Below are positions 1 through 8,127 of a stretch of DNA of 64,000 nucleotides, piece after piece. This stretch comes from Hyphomicrobiales bacterium (GTDB lineage: Bacteria; Pseudomonadota; Alphaproteobacteria; Rhizobiales; Xanthobacteraceae): contig JAFKKN010000008.1 in the NCBI GenBank assembly GCA_017305535.1, positions 242,318 through 306,317 on the forward strand. The letters run 5' to 3'. Position numbers and translations under genes: made by a program. Each line of letters starts with the position of its first letter. The stretch's first letter is position 1. The notes beneath the pieces were generated by a model. That model was not told the DNA's origin. It searched no databases and worked only from the letters and a program-made list of their open reading frames with translations.

Positions 1-271
1 GCTCCTCGATCGGATCGCATAGTCCCTCGCCGGTGCGAACGTCGAAGCAACCGGCATGCAGCGGGCACTCGATGCTGCACCCATCGAGAAATCCTCCCGA
101 GAGCGAGGCCGCGCCATGCGTGCAGCCGTCATCGGTCGCATAGACCTCGCCGCCTTCGACATGGAAGATAGCGATGCGTTTGCCATTGAGTTCGACAGCC
201 ATCGCCTGCCCTTCGGGAATATCCGCAAGGGTCACCGCCCGCACCCAATCCTTGATCGCAATGTCCGCCAT
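1..271 (-). CDS. Rieske-type [2Fe-2S] ferredoxin (C-terminus outside the window)
   Basis: The 90 visible residues are a small soluble Rieske ferredoxin, which normally passes electrons from a flavoprotein reductase to a terminal oxygenase. Both cluster-binding motifs are present: C50-T-H52 and C69-P-L-H72, with the short spacing usual for bacterial ferredoxins. The start at 271 gives the normal N-terminus (MADIAIKDWVRAV). The gene is cut by the window edge. It is the most downstream gene seen of the amidohydrolase operon, 12 nt after the next Rieske gene. The oxygenase partner is not in the window and could lie beyond position 1. A ferredoxin reductase gene lies at 5.05-6.26 kb in the sister operon. 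Confidence 0.85.
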   Translation of the reverse strand, partial: MADIAIKDWVRAVTLADIPEGQAMAVELNGKRIAIFHVEGGEVYATDDGCTHGAASLSGGFLDGCSIECPLHAGCFDVRTGEGLCDPIEE

Positions 272-283
272 CTGCCCCCACCG

Positions 284-697
284 TCACATTTCGACGATCA
301 CATAGTTATCTTCGAGCGACACAGGAAATGTGTCTGCGTTGAACGGCCCTTTCGCCAGTGCACAACCGGGCTCGACCGACACCGCGTATTTCTTCGCCCT
401 GGTGGAAGCCGGATCGCAGTAAGACTGCCCGGTGCGAATATCGAATTCCCAGCTATGCCATGGGCACTTGAGCATCTCGCCGGGGCGCGAACGTTGATAG
501 ACGCCGGGCTCACCGGATTCGACAAGGCTGACCAACGTTCCCTTGCTCAGCGGCGCGCCCGAGTGCGGGCACTTGTCGAGGATGGCGAAGAATTCCCCAC
601 CCTGATTGAAGACCACAATCGCACGTCCACGGACGCTAAAGGTCTTCCGCTCGCCGACGGGAATATCCTCGACGCGTGCAACGATATGTTTCGCCAT
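284..697 (-). CDS. Rieske (2Fe-2S) domain protein
   Basis: A 137-residue single-domain Rieske protein. The motifs are C43-P-H45 and C78-P-W-H81. The 32-residue loop between them is about twice that of a classical Rieske ferredoxin such as the neighbour, so the two are not simple duplicates. The longer-loop form is common among stand-alone Rieske proteins of Bradyrhizobium-type bacteria (from memory). The start at 697 (MAKHIVARVEDIPVGE) gives the normal domain length; the frame stays open upstream only because it overlaps the preceding gene. The gene begins 2 nt after the amidohydrolase stop and is translationally linked to it. It is probably an electron carrier; the partner is unknown. Confidence 0.85.
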   Translation of the reverse strand: MAKHIVARVEDIPVGERKTFSVRGRAIVVFNQGGEFFAILDKCPHSGAPLSKGTLVSLVESGEPGVYQRSRPGEMLKCPWHSWEFDIRTGQSYCDPASTRAKKYAVSVEPGCALAKGPFNADTFPVSLEDNYVIVEM

Positions 698-699
698 CG

Positions 700-1818
700 T
701 CAGTCCAGCCGGTAAACCGCGCGTGCGTTCTCGGAGAAAAGTTGCCGCTTCTCGGCTTCGGTGAGACGCACCTTGAAGGCCAGTCCCGGGTCGTCGAAAT
801 CCCAGTGCGGGTAATCGGTCGCCATCATCAGGCGATCCCAACCGATCCACTCGATGATGTCGCGCAGATCGTCCGGCCGTTCCGGTTCATCCATCGGCTG
901 CGTCGTGAGATAGATGTTTTTCCGGATGTAGTGCGATGGCGGATGCTTGACGTGCGGGACCTCGTCCCGCATCCGCAACCACTGACGGTCGAGCCGCCAG
1001 GACAACGCCGGTATCCACGCGAAGCCGCTTTCCACCAGGACCAGTTTCAGATCAGGAAAGCGATCGAACACGCCTTCAAAAATCATGCTGGTGATCAGTT
1101 CGCGATTCATGAAGGACGTGTTGTGGTGCGTCTCCTGATAATAGGACGGCCAACCGGCGCCGCCCGGCACGCCACCTTCGCCGCCAACATGGATCGCCAG
1201 CGGCAGGCCAAGTCGCTCCAGCACCTCGTAGATCGGCCAGTAGCGCTGGCGGCCATGCGGTTCGGTGATCCGGCCCGGCATCGACGCCTGCACGAAATCG
1301 CGGCTTACCTTCGCGCAGCGTTCGATCTCCTTGATCGCGCCGGCCGCATCTTCACCCGAGAGGCTGATGGTCGCCTTCATGCGGCGATCCTTCTGCGACC
1401 ACTCGTGGTATTGCCAATCATTGACCGCGCTCGAGAGCGCGTTGGCGAAGCTGAGGTTTCGCTCCATCATCGGGATCGGATAGAGGCAATGCATGATCCC
1501 GTATTCGATGTTGCAGGGGTCAAGGAACTGCTCCTGCATAAAACGCAGACTGGAGCCCGGAGGCCCGCCTTCCGGCGGCCACGCGTCGCGGCGCGCCAGC
1601 GCCGGCGTCGCCTTGGGATAGGCCGGTGCCGTCGCATATGGCAGGCGGTAGCGCAGACCGTAGTTGGTCAGATGCTCGCCCCACTCCTTGCTCAGGAACG
1701 GACGCAAGTCGTCGAGCGAGCGCGGAATCGGATGAACGTCGCCGTCGATGACCTTGAGCTTGCCGGGATTGCCGCGCACCTGAGTGCCGGTCGGAGCGTC
1801 CTTCAACTGCACGTTCAT
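700..1818 (-). CDS. Amidohydrolase-2 (ACMSD-like) family protein
   Basis: A 372-residue TIM-barrel amidohydrolase of the PF04909 type, a group that includes decarboxylases such as ACMSD and hydratases such as LigJ. Near the N-terminus it has the D-x-D-V-H-P signature (IDGDVHP), in which an Asp replaces the first His of the family HxH. Further on it has a buried His (AIHVGGEGG) and the C-terminal Asp in ATDYPH, so a metal site looks possible. The start at 1818 is supported by AAGGAGG 7 nt upstream and an ATGA overlap with the upstream paralogue. The substrate is unknown. Linkage to Rieske proteins, a hydratase and an RraA-like protein suggests ring-cleavage or decarboxylation chemistry. Confidence 0.85.
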   Translation of the reverse strand: MNVQLKDAPTGTQVRGNPGKLKVIDGDVHPIPRSLDDLRPFLSKEWGEHLTNYGLRYRLPYATAPAYPKATPALARRDAWPPEGGPPGSSLRFMQEQFLDPCNIEYGIMHCLYPIPMMERNLSFANALSSAVNDWQYHEWSQKDRRMKATISLSGEDAAGAIKEIERCAKVSRDFVQASMPGRITEPHGRQRYWPIYEVLERLGLPLAIHVGGEGGVPGGAGWPSYYQETHHNTSFMNRELITSMIFEGVFDRFPDLKLVLVESGFAWIPALSWRLDRQWLRMRDEVPHVKHPPSHYIRKNIYLTTQPMDEPERPDDLRDIIEWIGWDRLMMATDYPHWDFDDPGLAFKVRLTEAEKRQLFSENARAVYRLD

Positions 1819-2927
1819 CGCGATGCCTCCTTCAGTCGGGGATAGGTAGCGAGCGGATTGTCGATGCAAATTTTTCGGATCTGGCTGTCGCTCAGACCGG
1901 GCGGGAGCGCGCGCTTGCCTTCGAAATGCGCGTGCGGATAGTCGGTCGAGAACAGGATCACATCGTCCGAGCCGATGTGCTCGATGGTCTTGGCGAGACC
2001 AGTGCCATCCAGTGCGATATCGGATGGCTGCAAGGTGAAGCGGAAATTCGAACGCACGATCTCCGCCGGCGGACGATCCACCCACGGCGTCTCCACCCGC
2101 ATCGCCTTCCATGTCTTGTTCGCGCGCCAGATCGAGGGCGGAAGCCACGTGAAGCCGGATTCCGCGAAGACGAACTTGAGGTTTGGAAACTTCGTGAACA
2201 CGCCCTCGGTGATCAGGCTGAGGAGCTGCATCTGAAACATGTGCGGATGACCGACGTATTCTTCGACGAAGAACGACGGCCACCCGATCGAGGTCGGTGC
2301 GTGGCGATAGTTGGTGCCGGCATGAACCGTAATCGGCAAACCGTGTTTTTCAGCCGCGCGGAAGATCGGCCAGTGAAATCGCCGGCCCATCGGAATTTCG
2401 CCGCCGGCCAGCATCATGATCTGCACGAAACGCTTGTCCGATGCGAGCCGGTCGATTTCATCGACGGCGAGTTCGGGACTTTCGGTTGGAATCACGATCG
2501 AGGCGCGGAAGCGCGGATCGCGATCCAACCACTCTGCCTTCACCCAGTTGTTCACGGCGCGCGCAAGACCGATGCTCATGTTTTCATCGTAGGCACCCTG
2601 CACGTGATAGAGGCAGTTCAGAATCGCGAAGCTGAGATCGAAACCATCAAGCACATCCTTGATCGTACGATCCGGATCGGACCCGGGCTTGCCGGCCGGC
2701 AGACGCCAATCCTCACGGCCCAGCGCGCCGATGCCCGGCGGAAAGCTCATCGCGTCGAGCCCATCGATTCCGCGTTCGACGATCTGCTCGCGCCAATGGT
2801 CATCCATGTATTTCAGAAGCGCGCCGGTGCCCGGCACCGCAGGGTGAACGTCGCAATCGACGGCGCCCTTCACCGGAAGCTCGGTGAAACCATCGAATGC
2901 GCGGTCCAGAAGCACCTGATCGTCCAT
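1815..2927 (-). CDS. Amidohydrolase-2 family protein, paralogue of the next gene
   Basis: A 370-residue protein similar in length and layout to the neighbour: DCDVHP near the N-terminus, a central ITVHAG and STDYPH towards the end. The two may form a heteromer or act in sequence. I chose the start at 2927 although an in-frame ATG exists at 2981. The promoter found at 2997-3025 would start RNA near 2990, and 2964-2996 holds the conserved operator, so 2981 would leave almost no leader. The paralogue also has 372 residues. It is the first gene of the operon that continues through two Rieske proteins. Specificity is not readable from the sequence. Confidence 0.83.
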   Translation of the reverse strand: MDDQVLLDRAFDGFTELPVKGAVDCDVHPAVPGTGALLKYMDDHWREQIVERGIDGLDAMSFPPGIGALGREDWRLPAGKPGSDPDRTIKDVLDGFDLSFAILNCLYHVQGAYDENMSIGLARAVNNWVKAEWLDRDPRFRASIVIPTESPELAVDEIDRLASDKRFVQIMMLAGGEIPMGRRFHWPIFRAAEKHGLPITVHAGTNYRHAPTSIGWPSFFVEEYVGHPHMFQMQLLSLITEGVFTKFPNLKFVFAESGFTWLPPSIWRANKTWKAMRVETPWVDRPPAEIVRSNFRFTLQPSDIALDGTGLAKTIEHIGSDDVILFSTDYPHAHFEGKRALPPGLSDSQIRKICIDNPLATYPRLKEASR

Positions 2928-2963
2928 GTGCTTACCGACCGAACGGCCGGCTCCCTTAGCTAT

Positions 2964-3025
2964 TGCCCGATATGCGGACATATGTTTATTATGCGAACTA
3001 TGAAATGATATGCGGGCCATGTCAA
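2964..3025 (-). promoter_or_regulatory. Promoter and operator of the amidohydrolase/Rieske operon (site A)
   Basis: On the minus strand there is TTGACA (3025-3020), a 17-nt spacer and CATAGT (3002-2997). Directly downstream is a block shared with site B at 11482-11544: CGAACTATG, TTATTAT and TATGCGGACA occur at the same spacing (plus-strand reading). TTGCCCG (2963-2969) and CGGACAT (2975-2981) form a near-palindrome that is perfect in site B. A protein bound here would overlap the transcription start. The probable ligand is the IclR regulator at 11585-12334 (inference). Confidence 0.7.
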
Positions 3026-3175
3026 CAATGATGACAAGGTGCATGGGCCCGCTCGCCTGATGGACGGCGCACGATGCATGACGGCGCGCGCGGCGAGATG
3101 CCGACGCTCGCTTTTATTTCAGCGCAACCGTCGCTCATGCGATTTCGATAGAGATGAGATGGGCCGCTTCAACCC

Positions 3176-3280
3176 GGCAATTCCGGGCGCGAGCAGTGTG
3201 CGGGCGGACCCGGAGTCCATAACCTCCACCGGACGTATGCATTCCGGACCCGCGCCAAACGGCGATCCCGGAATGACGCT
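3176..3280. repeat. Intergenic palindromic repeat element
   Basis: This region between the SDR gene and promoter A has no gene. It contains CATTCCGG and CCGGAATG as an 8-bp perfect inverted repeat around 3240-3275, preceded by further CCGG-rich inverted segments (ATTCCGGG, CCCGGAGTCCATAA). The style resembles the dispersed CCCGGAATG elements common between genes in Bradyrhizobium and Rhodopseudomonas (from memory). It may also help end transcription of the operon that finishes at 3379. No T-run is present. Confidence 0.5.
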
Positions 3281-3378
3281 GTCCTGAGGCTGAACGTCAG
3301 TTCGACAGGAAACGAGTATCACCCGCGAGATTGCCGGCCGGATCGGATGCGAACCGATCCGCAAGAAGCAACCGAAGA

Positions 3379-4113
3379 CTAGATCGACCAGAGCGCGCCG
3401 CCGTCGCAGGCAACGGCCTGTCCGGTGATATAGGACGCACGCGTGGATGCGAGAAACGCCGCCAGCGCGGCGAACTCGTCGGGACGTCCGATGCGGCGTG
3501 CCGGAATGGTTTTGCTGACCTGCTCGAGATCGAGCTTGGCATCGGCCAGCCGCTCCGTCATCGTATAACCTGGCAGCAAGGCATTCACCGTGATGCCGTT
3601 GGCCGCCTCCTCCTTGCTCAAGGTATTGATGAGGCCGTGAATGCCGGCGCGCAGCGAATTCGACAGTGCGAAGCGATTGATCGGCTCCTTCGCGGCAATC
3701 GAGGTGACGAACAGAATGCGCCCCCACCCGTTGCTGCGCATTGGCGGCAACACCGCGTTGACGATCTCGACCGCGCTCATGAACAAGCTGTCGAACGCGG
3801 CACGCCACTGCGCGATGGTGATCTGATCGAACGGCGCGGTCGGCGGTCCGCCGGTGTTGACGACAACGATATCCGGCGCGCCGATCACGGCGGTCGCATC
3901 CTTCACCAGTTGCGTCGCCGCTCCCGGTATATCGAGATCGCAGACCAGCGGCGTGGCACCAATCTCGCGCGCGGTCTGCGCGATGGTGGCCGGGTTGCGA
4001 GAGCAGATCGCCACCCGCGCTCCCTCCGCGACCAGTTCCTGCGCCACCGCGCGGCCCAGCCCCTTTGACGCTCCGAGCACCAGCGCGGCCTTGTCCTTCA
4101 ACCCGAAATCCAT
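3379..4113 (-). CDS. SDR-family oxidoreductase with atypical active-site motif
   Basis: A 244-residue short-chain dehydrogenase/reductase. It has the dinucleotide motif VLGASKGLG near residue 12 and a typical C-terminus (YITGQAVACDGG). The catalytic Ser is visible in VTSIAAKE. Where classical SDRs have Y-x3-K, this protein reads F-A-L-S-N, so Tyr is Phe and Lys is Asn. I recall a subfamily of FabG-like proteins with this ALSN pattern, so it is probably a real variant and not an error. It is the last gene of the liv-linked operon, 24 nt after the hydratase. A dehydrogenase role in the pathway is uncertain. Confidence 0.85.
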   Translation of the reverse strand: MDFGLKDKAALVLGASKGLGRAVAQELVAEGARVAICSRNPATIAQTAREIGATPLVCDLDIPGAATQLVKDATAVIGAPDIVVVNTGGPPTAPFDQITIAQWRAAFDSLFMSAVEIVNAVLPPMRSNGWGRILFVTSIAAKEPINRFALSNSLRAGIHGLINTLSKEEAANGITVNALLPGYTMTERLADAKLDLEQVSKTIPARRIGRPDEFAALAAFLASTRASYITGQAVACDGGALWSI

Positions 4114-4137
4114 CGGCTTACCCCCTGTTCGAACGTC

Positions 4138-4908
4138 TCAAGCACCGCTGACCTCGACACTGCCCATGCCGGCGACATCGAAACGATAGGCGAATGCCTT
4201 GTCGGGGAAGCAGGTGCGCACGAGACTTCCCGTCATCACCAGATCGCCCTTCTTCATGCCGCGCCCTTCGGCGGCGAGATGATTGGATAGCCAGACCAGC
4301 GGCTCGTAGGGATGGCCCAGCGCATCGGCGCCGACGCCGCGGCCAGCTTCGACGCCGTCGAGATAGACGACCGCTTCCACCTTCGCGAGATCCGCGGGCG
4401 GCGTCACCATCTCGCTGAGCACGATGCCGCCATTCCACGAATTGTCCGCAACCAGCGATGCGACATCGAGTGTCGCGTAGTCGGCGTTACGATCGTCGAC
4501 CAGCTCCACCGCTGCACAAACGGCATCGACCGCTGCGGCGATCTCCGCCCGCGTATAGGGCGTGGCGCGCGGAGGAAGATCGCGGCCGAGCCGCGCGCAG
4601 ATTTCGAACTCCAGACCGAGCCGGCCGTAATCGCCGAAGCGAAGCCGTGCACCGCTTTGCATGACACGGCGTCCGAACACCGCGCCGGCGATCGGGTGAT
4701 CGATACCGCACATGCTTTGCATCTGCTTCGAGGTCAGACCGATCTTGTACCCGACGATGCGATCATCGCCGACAATCTCGGCCACATAGGCGCCCTGCAC
4801 TTGATAGGCCGTGGCCAGATCCGACAGTCCGGCGATCCGCTCGAAACGCTTGTTCTCCCGATGCCCACGCGCCAAGGCCTGCGCCGCACCTTGAATGTCG
4901 AAAGTCAT
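4138..4908 (-). CDS. 2-keto-4-pentenoate hydratase / 4-oxalocrotonate decarboxylase family protein
   Basis: A 256-residue member of the FAA-hydrolase fold branch containing MhpD, DmpE and DmpH. Family features seen are YKIGLTS near residue 53, the acidic metal-binding region LGLEFEIC near residue 98 and the ELVDDR segment. Family members hydrate 2-hydroxypenta-2,4-dienoates to 4-hydroxy-2-oxo acids, or decarboxylate oxalocrotonate, after meta ring cleavage. The nearby RraA-like aldolase candidate fits a hydratase followed by an aldolase. The sequence alone does not separate hydratase from decarboxylase. A gap of 141 nt separates it from the upstream FAD reductase gene. Confidence 0.85.
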   Translation of the reverse strand: MTFDIQGAAQALARGHRENKRFERIAGLSDLATAYQVQGAYVAEIVGDDRIVGYKIGLTSKQMQSMCGIDHPIAGAVFGRRVMQSGARLRFGDYGRLGLEFEICARLGRDLPPRATPYTRAEIAAAVDAVCAAVELVDDRNADYATLDVASLVADNSWNGGIVLSEMVTPPADLAKVEAVVYLDGVEAGRGVGADALGHPYEPLVWLSNHLAAEGRGMKKGDLVMTGSLVRTCFPDKAFAYRFDVAGMGSVEVSGA

Positions 4909-5049
4909 GTTACGCTCTTTCTCTCGTTCGACGTCTGTTTGATCGCCGCGATGCTATATCATTCGCGTCACGAAGGCGCGAAGCACAACCAGAATTTGCA
5001 CGCGTCCGACCGGCGCGCAAAGGCTCGCAAGCATGCGCGCCGCCGCCCG

Positions 5050-6261
5050 TCAGGCGCGCGCTCGACCTGTCACCTCGACAAACTCCGCCATCACACTCGC
5101 CGGAAGCGGCCCGCCGAGACGAAGATGCTTTCGCATCATCGAGATGTCCCGACCGTTGTTGAGCGCCACGGCACCGCACGCCGAGCCATCCTCACCCAGC
5201 GCAATCAGCGTCCAGTGGCTGGTGTCGCGTTCCTTCAAGACGTATCGCGCTCCGCCATCCGGAACGCCGATCGTCTGGAGATTGGCATCATATTGATCGG
5301 ACCACAGCCACGGAAAATCGCTGTACTCGGCAGCAATTCCGAGCATCGAACGCGCGGCCACCAGCGGCTGATCCGATGCCGCGCGCCAGGATTCGATCCG
5401 CCTGCGCTCACCGGATGCCCCGGAGGGATGTGCCGTCACCTCACCCGCCGCGAAGATATGCGGGTCCGAGGTGCGGCAGGCGCGATCGACGACGATGCCG
5501 TCCGTCACGCCCAGCCCTGAACGCTCGGCCAGCTCAACATTCGGAACAATACCGATGCCGACGACCACCGTCTCCGCCGTCAATGTTCGGTCGTTCAGCC
5601 GGATATCCATGGCGCTGTCGGGTCGGCGCGTGATCGCCTCAACGGGCGTGCCGAGAGCAAACACGACTCCCCGCTGACGATGCATGTCGAGAACGCGCTC
5701 ACCGACGAAGGCAGGCATCCCGCGCGCCATCAGCCGTGGTAACGCTTCGATCACGGTAACGTTCGCGCCGAGCTGCCGCGCCGTCGCCGCGACCTCGAGC
5801 CCGATGAAGCCGCCACCGATGACAACCATGTCGCCGCCGCGCTTCAACGCGAGGCCCAGCCGTTCGGCATCGTCGCGCGTGCGGATGTAGTGCAATCCGG
5901 GGGCGTCCATCGCGGCCGGAAGCCGTCGCGGCCGCGATCCTGTGGCGATCAGAAGCGCATCGTAGGAGAGTGCTTCCCCGCTCTCGGTCCTGACAAGGCG
6001 GGCGGCGCGATCGACCGCAACCACCGTCGTTGAGGGGCGGTGAACGATGCCGAGTTCCTCGTAGCGTTCGGTGTCCTTGAGAACAATGTCCCGAACCGAG
6101 GCCGCGCCGGACAGAAATGCTTTCGACAACGGCGGCCGGTCGTAAGGCAAGCCAGCTTCGGCGCCGAGCAACACAATCGATGCATCCGGCGAAAGATGTC
6201 GTAATTCGATCGCCGCACGATGGCCTGCGAGACCAGCACCGATGATGACGCAACGGACCAT
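5050..6261 (-). CDS. FAD-dependent ferredoxin reductase (BphA4/CamA type)
   Basis: A 403-residue pyridine-nucleotide-disulfide-fold reductase. The FAD motif VIIGAGLAGHRAAIEL is at the N-terminus and the NAD motif VVIGGGFIGLEVAATA lies near residue 147. A typical second FAD stretch (DPHIFAAGEV) and the C-terminal reductase domain follow. Such enzymes take electrons from NADH to a Rieske or [2Fe-2S] ferredoxin that feeds an oxygenase. It is the natural partner of the Rieske proteins at 1-697, which lie in the operon sharing the same operator. The ATG at 6261 overlaps the upstream stop (TGATG). A TTG at 6264 is in frame but less likely. Confidence 0.9.
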   Translation of the reverse strand: MVRCVIIGAGLAGHRAAIELRHLSPDASIVLLGAEAGLPYDRPPLSKAFLSGAASVRDIVLKDTERYEELGIVHRPSTTVVAVDRAARLVRTESGEALSYDALLIATGSRPRRLPAAMDAPGLHYIRTRDDAERLGLALKRGGDMVVIGGGFIGLEVAATARQLGANVTVIEALPRLMARGMPAFVGERVLDMHRQRGVVFALGTPVEAITRRPDSAMDIRLNDRTLTAETVVVGIGIVPNVELAERSGLGVTDGIVVDRACRTSDPHIFAAGEVTAHPSGASGERRRIESWRAASDQPLVAARSMLGIAAEYSDFPWLWSDQYDANLQTIGVPDGGARYVLKERDTSHWTLIALGEDGSACGAVALNNGRDISMMRKHLRLGGPLPASVMAEFVEVTGRARA

Positions 6262-6938
6262 CAACCCTCGCTCCGGCCACGCCCGGCAGCAGCGAAATTA
6301 TCGAAGAAACCAGCATCGATCGCGATGGCCCGCGCGGCCTGCTGCTCGGCGGCGACGATGCTTGGAAGATTGTTCAACACGTCCTGAATTCTGGCGCGCG
6401 GCACCACCACGACGCCGTCCTCATCCGCGACGATCAGATCACCGGAGCAAATCGCGGCGCCACCGCAGACGATCACGCCCCCGATCTTGCCGGGCCCCGT
6501 CTTTGTCGCCGATCGCGGCACAAGGCCGGCGGCGAAAACCGGCAGACCGCAATCGCGCAAGCCGGCGATATCCCGGACATATCCGTCCGTTACGAATCCG
6601 GCGGCCCCTTTGCTTTTCAGCGCAAGCGCGACGAGATCACCCGTCAGCGCGATCTGCTGCGCGCCTCCCGACGCGACCACCAGCACATCCCCTGGCCTGA
6701 CATGGGGCATCGCCGCCAGCACCCCGAACATATCGCCCGGATGACATTCGACGGTGAGCGCGGAGCCGACCGCCGCCGGAGAGCCGAGGACCAACGGCTT
6801 GATCCTGGCATCGAGCGCGCCATCGCCGCCAAGCGCATCGACCACCTGACAGGTGGAAGCGCCCGCGAACGATGCGATCAGTTCGGGCGCAAGCCGCTCG
6901 AACGCCTGAAGCGAAAGCTGCGCATGTTCGCCTATCAT
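6261..6938 (-). CDS. RraA/HMG-aldolase family protein
   Basis: A 225-residue RraA-fold protein, the family of 4-hydroxy-4-methyl-2-oxoglutarate (HMG) and 4-carboxy-4-hydroxy-2-oxoadipate (CHA) aldolases. It has the family signature GAAGFVTDGYVRD, containing the Arg and Asp used for substrate and metal binding, and ends with VADEDGVVVVP. In protocatechuate 4,5-cleavage the LigK aldolase of this family splits CHA to pyruvate and oxaloacetate. With the hydratase downstream, a lower meta-cleavage role is plausible. The start at 6938 matches the family N-terminus, 55 nt after the substrate-binding protein stop. RNase E inhibition is a less likely role in this context. Confidence 0.83.
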   Translation of the reverse strand: MIGEHAQLSLQAFERLAPELIASFAGASTCQVVDALGGDGALDARIKPLVLGSPAAVGSALTVECHPGDMFGVLAAMPHVRPGDVLVVASGGAQQIALTGDLVALALKSKGAAGFVTDGYVRDIAGLRDCGLPVFAAGLVPRSATKTGPGKIGGVIVCGGAAICSGDLIVADEDGVVVVPRARIQDVLNNLPSIVAAEQQAARAIAIDAGFFDNFAAAGRGRSEG

Positions 6939-6993
6939 GTAGCGACCACGCGCGGGCTTGTCAGGACTGGATGATGCCCGATCATGCCGCCCA

Positions 6994-8127
6994 TCACTTC
7001 GCAGCGACGAACTGACCGTTCGATACCCGCAGCAGCACCGGAGTGTATTGCACCTCGCGCTTGTCTCCGATGCTGTAAGACCCCGTCCCGAGGACGGTCG
7101 GGATATCCTTGACCGCATTGGCCAGCGCGTCGCGCACGGCTTCGCGGGTGGGATTCGGACCGAGCTTTTCGAGGATCGCGCTCAGCACCTGCATCTGCGC
7201 GTAACCAACCGCGGCGAAATTGTCGGGCGGATTGTTGAACCGCTTCTGATAAGCCCCGATGAACGCCTTTGCCTCATCGGTAGCGCCGTCCGGCGCGAAA
7301 TCGCCCACCAGCGTCACGCCTTCAACCGCCTTGCCGCCGAGCTTGAGCAGGGTCGGAGTAGACATGTTCATCGAGCCGAGCACGTGCACGTCCTGAGCGA
7401 GCCCCGCCTGCTTGAGCTGGATAATGACGTTGGCACCGACGTGAGCCTGCGCAGAAACGAACACGACATCGGGATTTTCGGAGACAACCTTGGTCGCGAT
7501 CACGGTGAAGTCGGTATCGGAGCCGAGCACGCCGTTCTCCGAGGTGATCGTCGCCCCGCCTTTCTTAAGGTCGGCAACGATGTTGTTCTTCTGCGTCACG
7601 GTCGAGTCGTTCTGACGATCGAAAACGATGGCGACGCGCTTGGCTTTCAGCGTTTCCACCGCGTATTTTCCGACCGGCCGCATGTAGGCGTCGCTATCGG
7701 CTACCGCCTTGAACGCCCAGGGACCGGCCTTGAAGATGTCGGACGACACCGCCGGCGTGTAGAGCGCAACGCCCTCCTGGTTCGTGACCGGCGCGGCCGC
7801 GAGCGATTCGATGCTCGACGTCGGGCCGAGAATGACCAGCGCCTTGTCGCGGTTAGCCAGCTTGCTCACCAGCGTCATCGCCTGACCGCGCTCGCTGGCG
7901 GTGTCCTCGATGATCAGTTTGATCTGCTTGTCGGCGTTCTTCGGCTTCTTGTTCCACTCCTCGGCGCCGAGGATGGTGCCGTTCACTTCGGACACCCCGA
8001 CAAAACCGACGTTGCCGGTCAGCGCGTGCAGTACGCCGATGCGGTACTCGTCCGCATGAGCCGGCGCCGCCAAAATCACCGTCGACATCACCGCGAAGGC
8101 GGCAGCCGTCCTCATCTTCTCACGCAT
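6994..8127 (-). CDS. Branched-chain-amino-acid-type ABC transporter, periplasmic binding protein
   Basis: A 377-residue LivK/Peripla_BP_6-type binding protein. A signal peptide is clear: basic N-terminus, hydrophobic core (AAAFAVMSTVILAAPAHA) and cleavage after AHA. Mature features include IGVLHALTGNVG and LILGPTSSIES-like segments. This family in Bradyrhizobium-type bacteria often binds aromatic or other organic acids and not leucine, and the catabolic neighbours point to an acid. It overlaps the livF stop by 8 nt and is the last transporter gene of the operon. The true ligand is unknown. Confidence 0.92.
   Translation of the reverse strand: MREKMRTAAAFAVMSTVILAAPAHADEYRIGVLHALTGNVGFVGVSEVNGTILGAEEWNKKPKNADKQIKLIIEDTASERGQAMTLVSKLANRDKALVILGPTSSIESLAAAPVTNQEGVALYTPAVSSDIFKAGPWAFKAVADSDAYMRPVGKYAVETLKAKRVAIVFDRQNDSTVTQKNNIVADLKKGGATITSENGVLGSDTDFTVIATKVVSENPDVVFVSAQAHVGANVIIQLKQAGLAQDVHVLGSMNMSTPTLLKLGGKAVEGVTLVGDFAPDGATDEAKAFIGAYQKRFNNPPDNFAAVGYAQMQVLSAILEKLGPNPTREAVRDALANAVKDIPTVLGTGSYSIGDKREVQYTPVLLRVSNGQFVAAK

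Noticed and set aside
2928..2981. Longer N-terminus of the first amidohydrolase (start at 2981)
   Set aside because: It would start about 8 nt after the predicted transcription start and inside the operator; the paralogue supports the shorter form.
5033..5055. Possible terminator in the 141-nt gap between the FAD reductase and hydratase genes
   Set aside because: Sequence is GC-rich with short inverted segments but no stable stem with T-tract was found.
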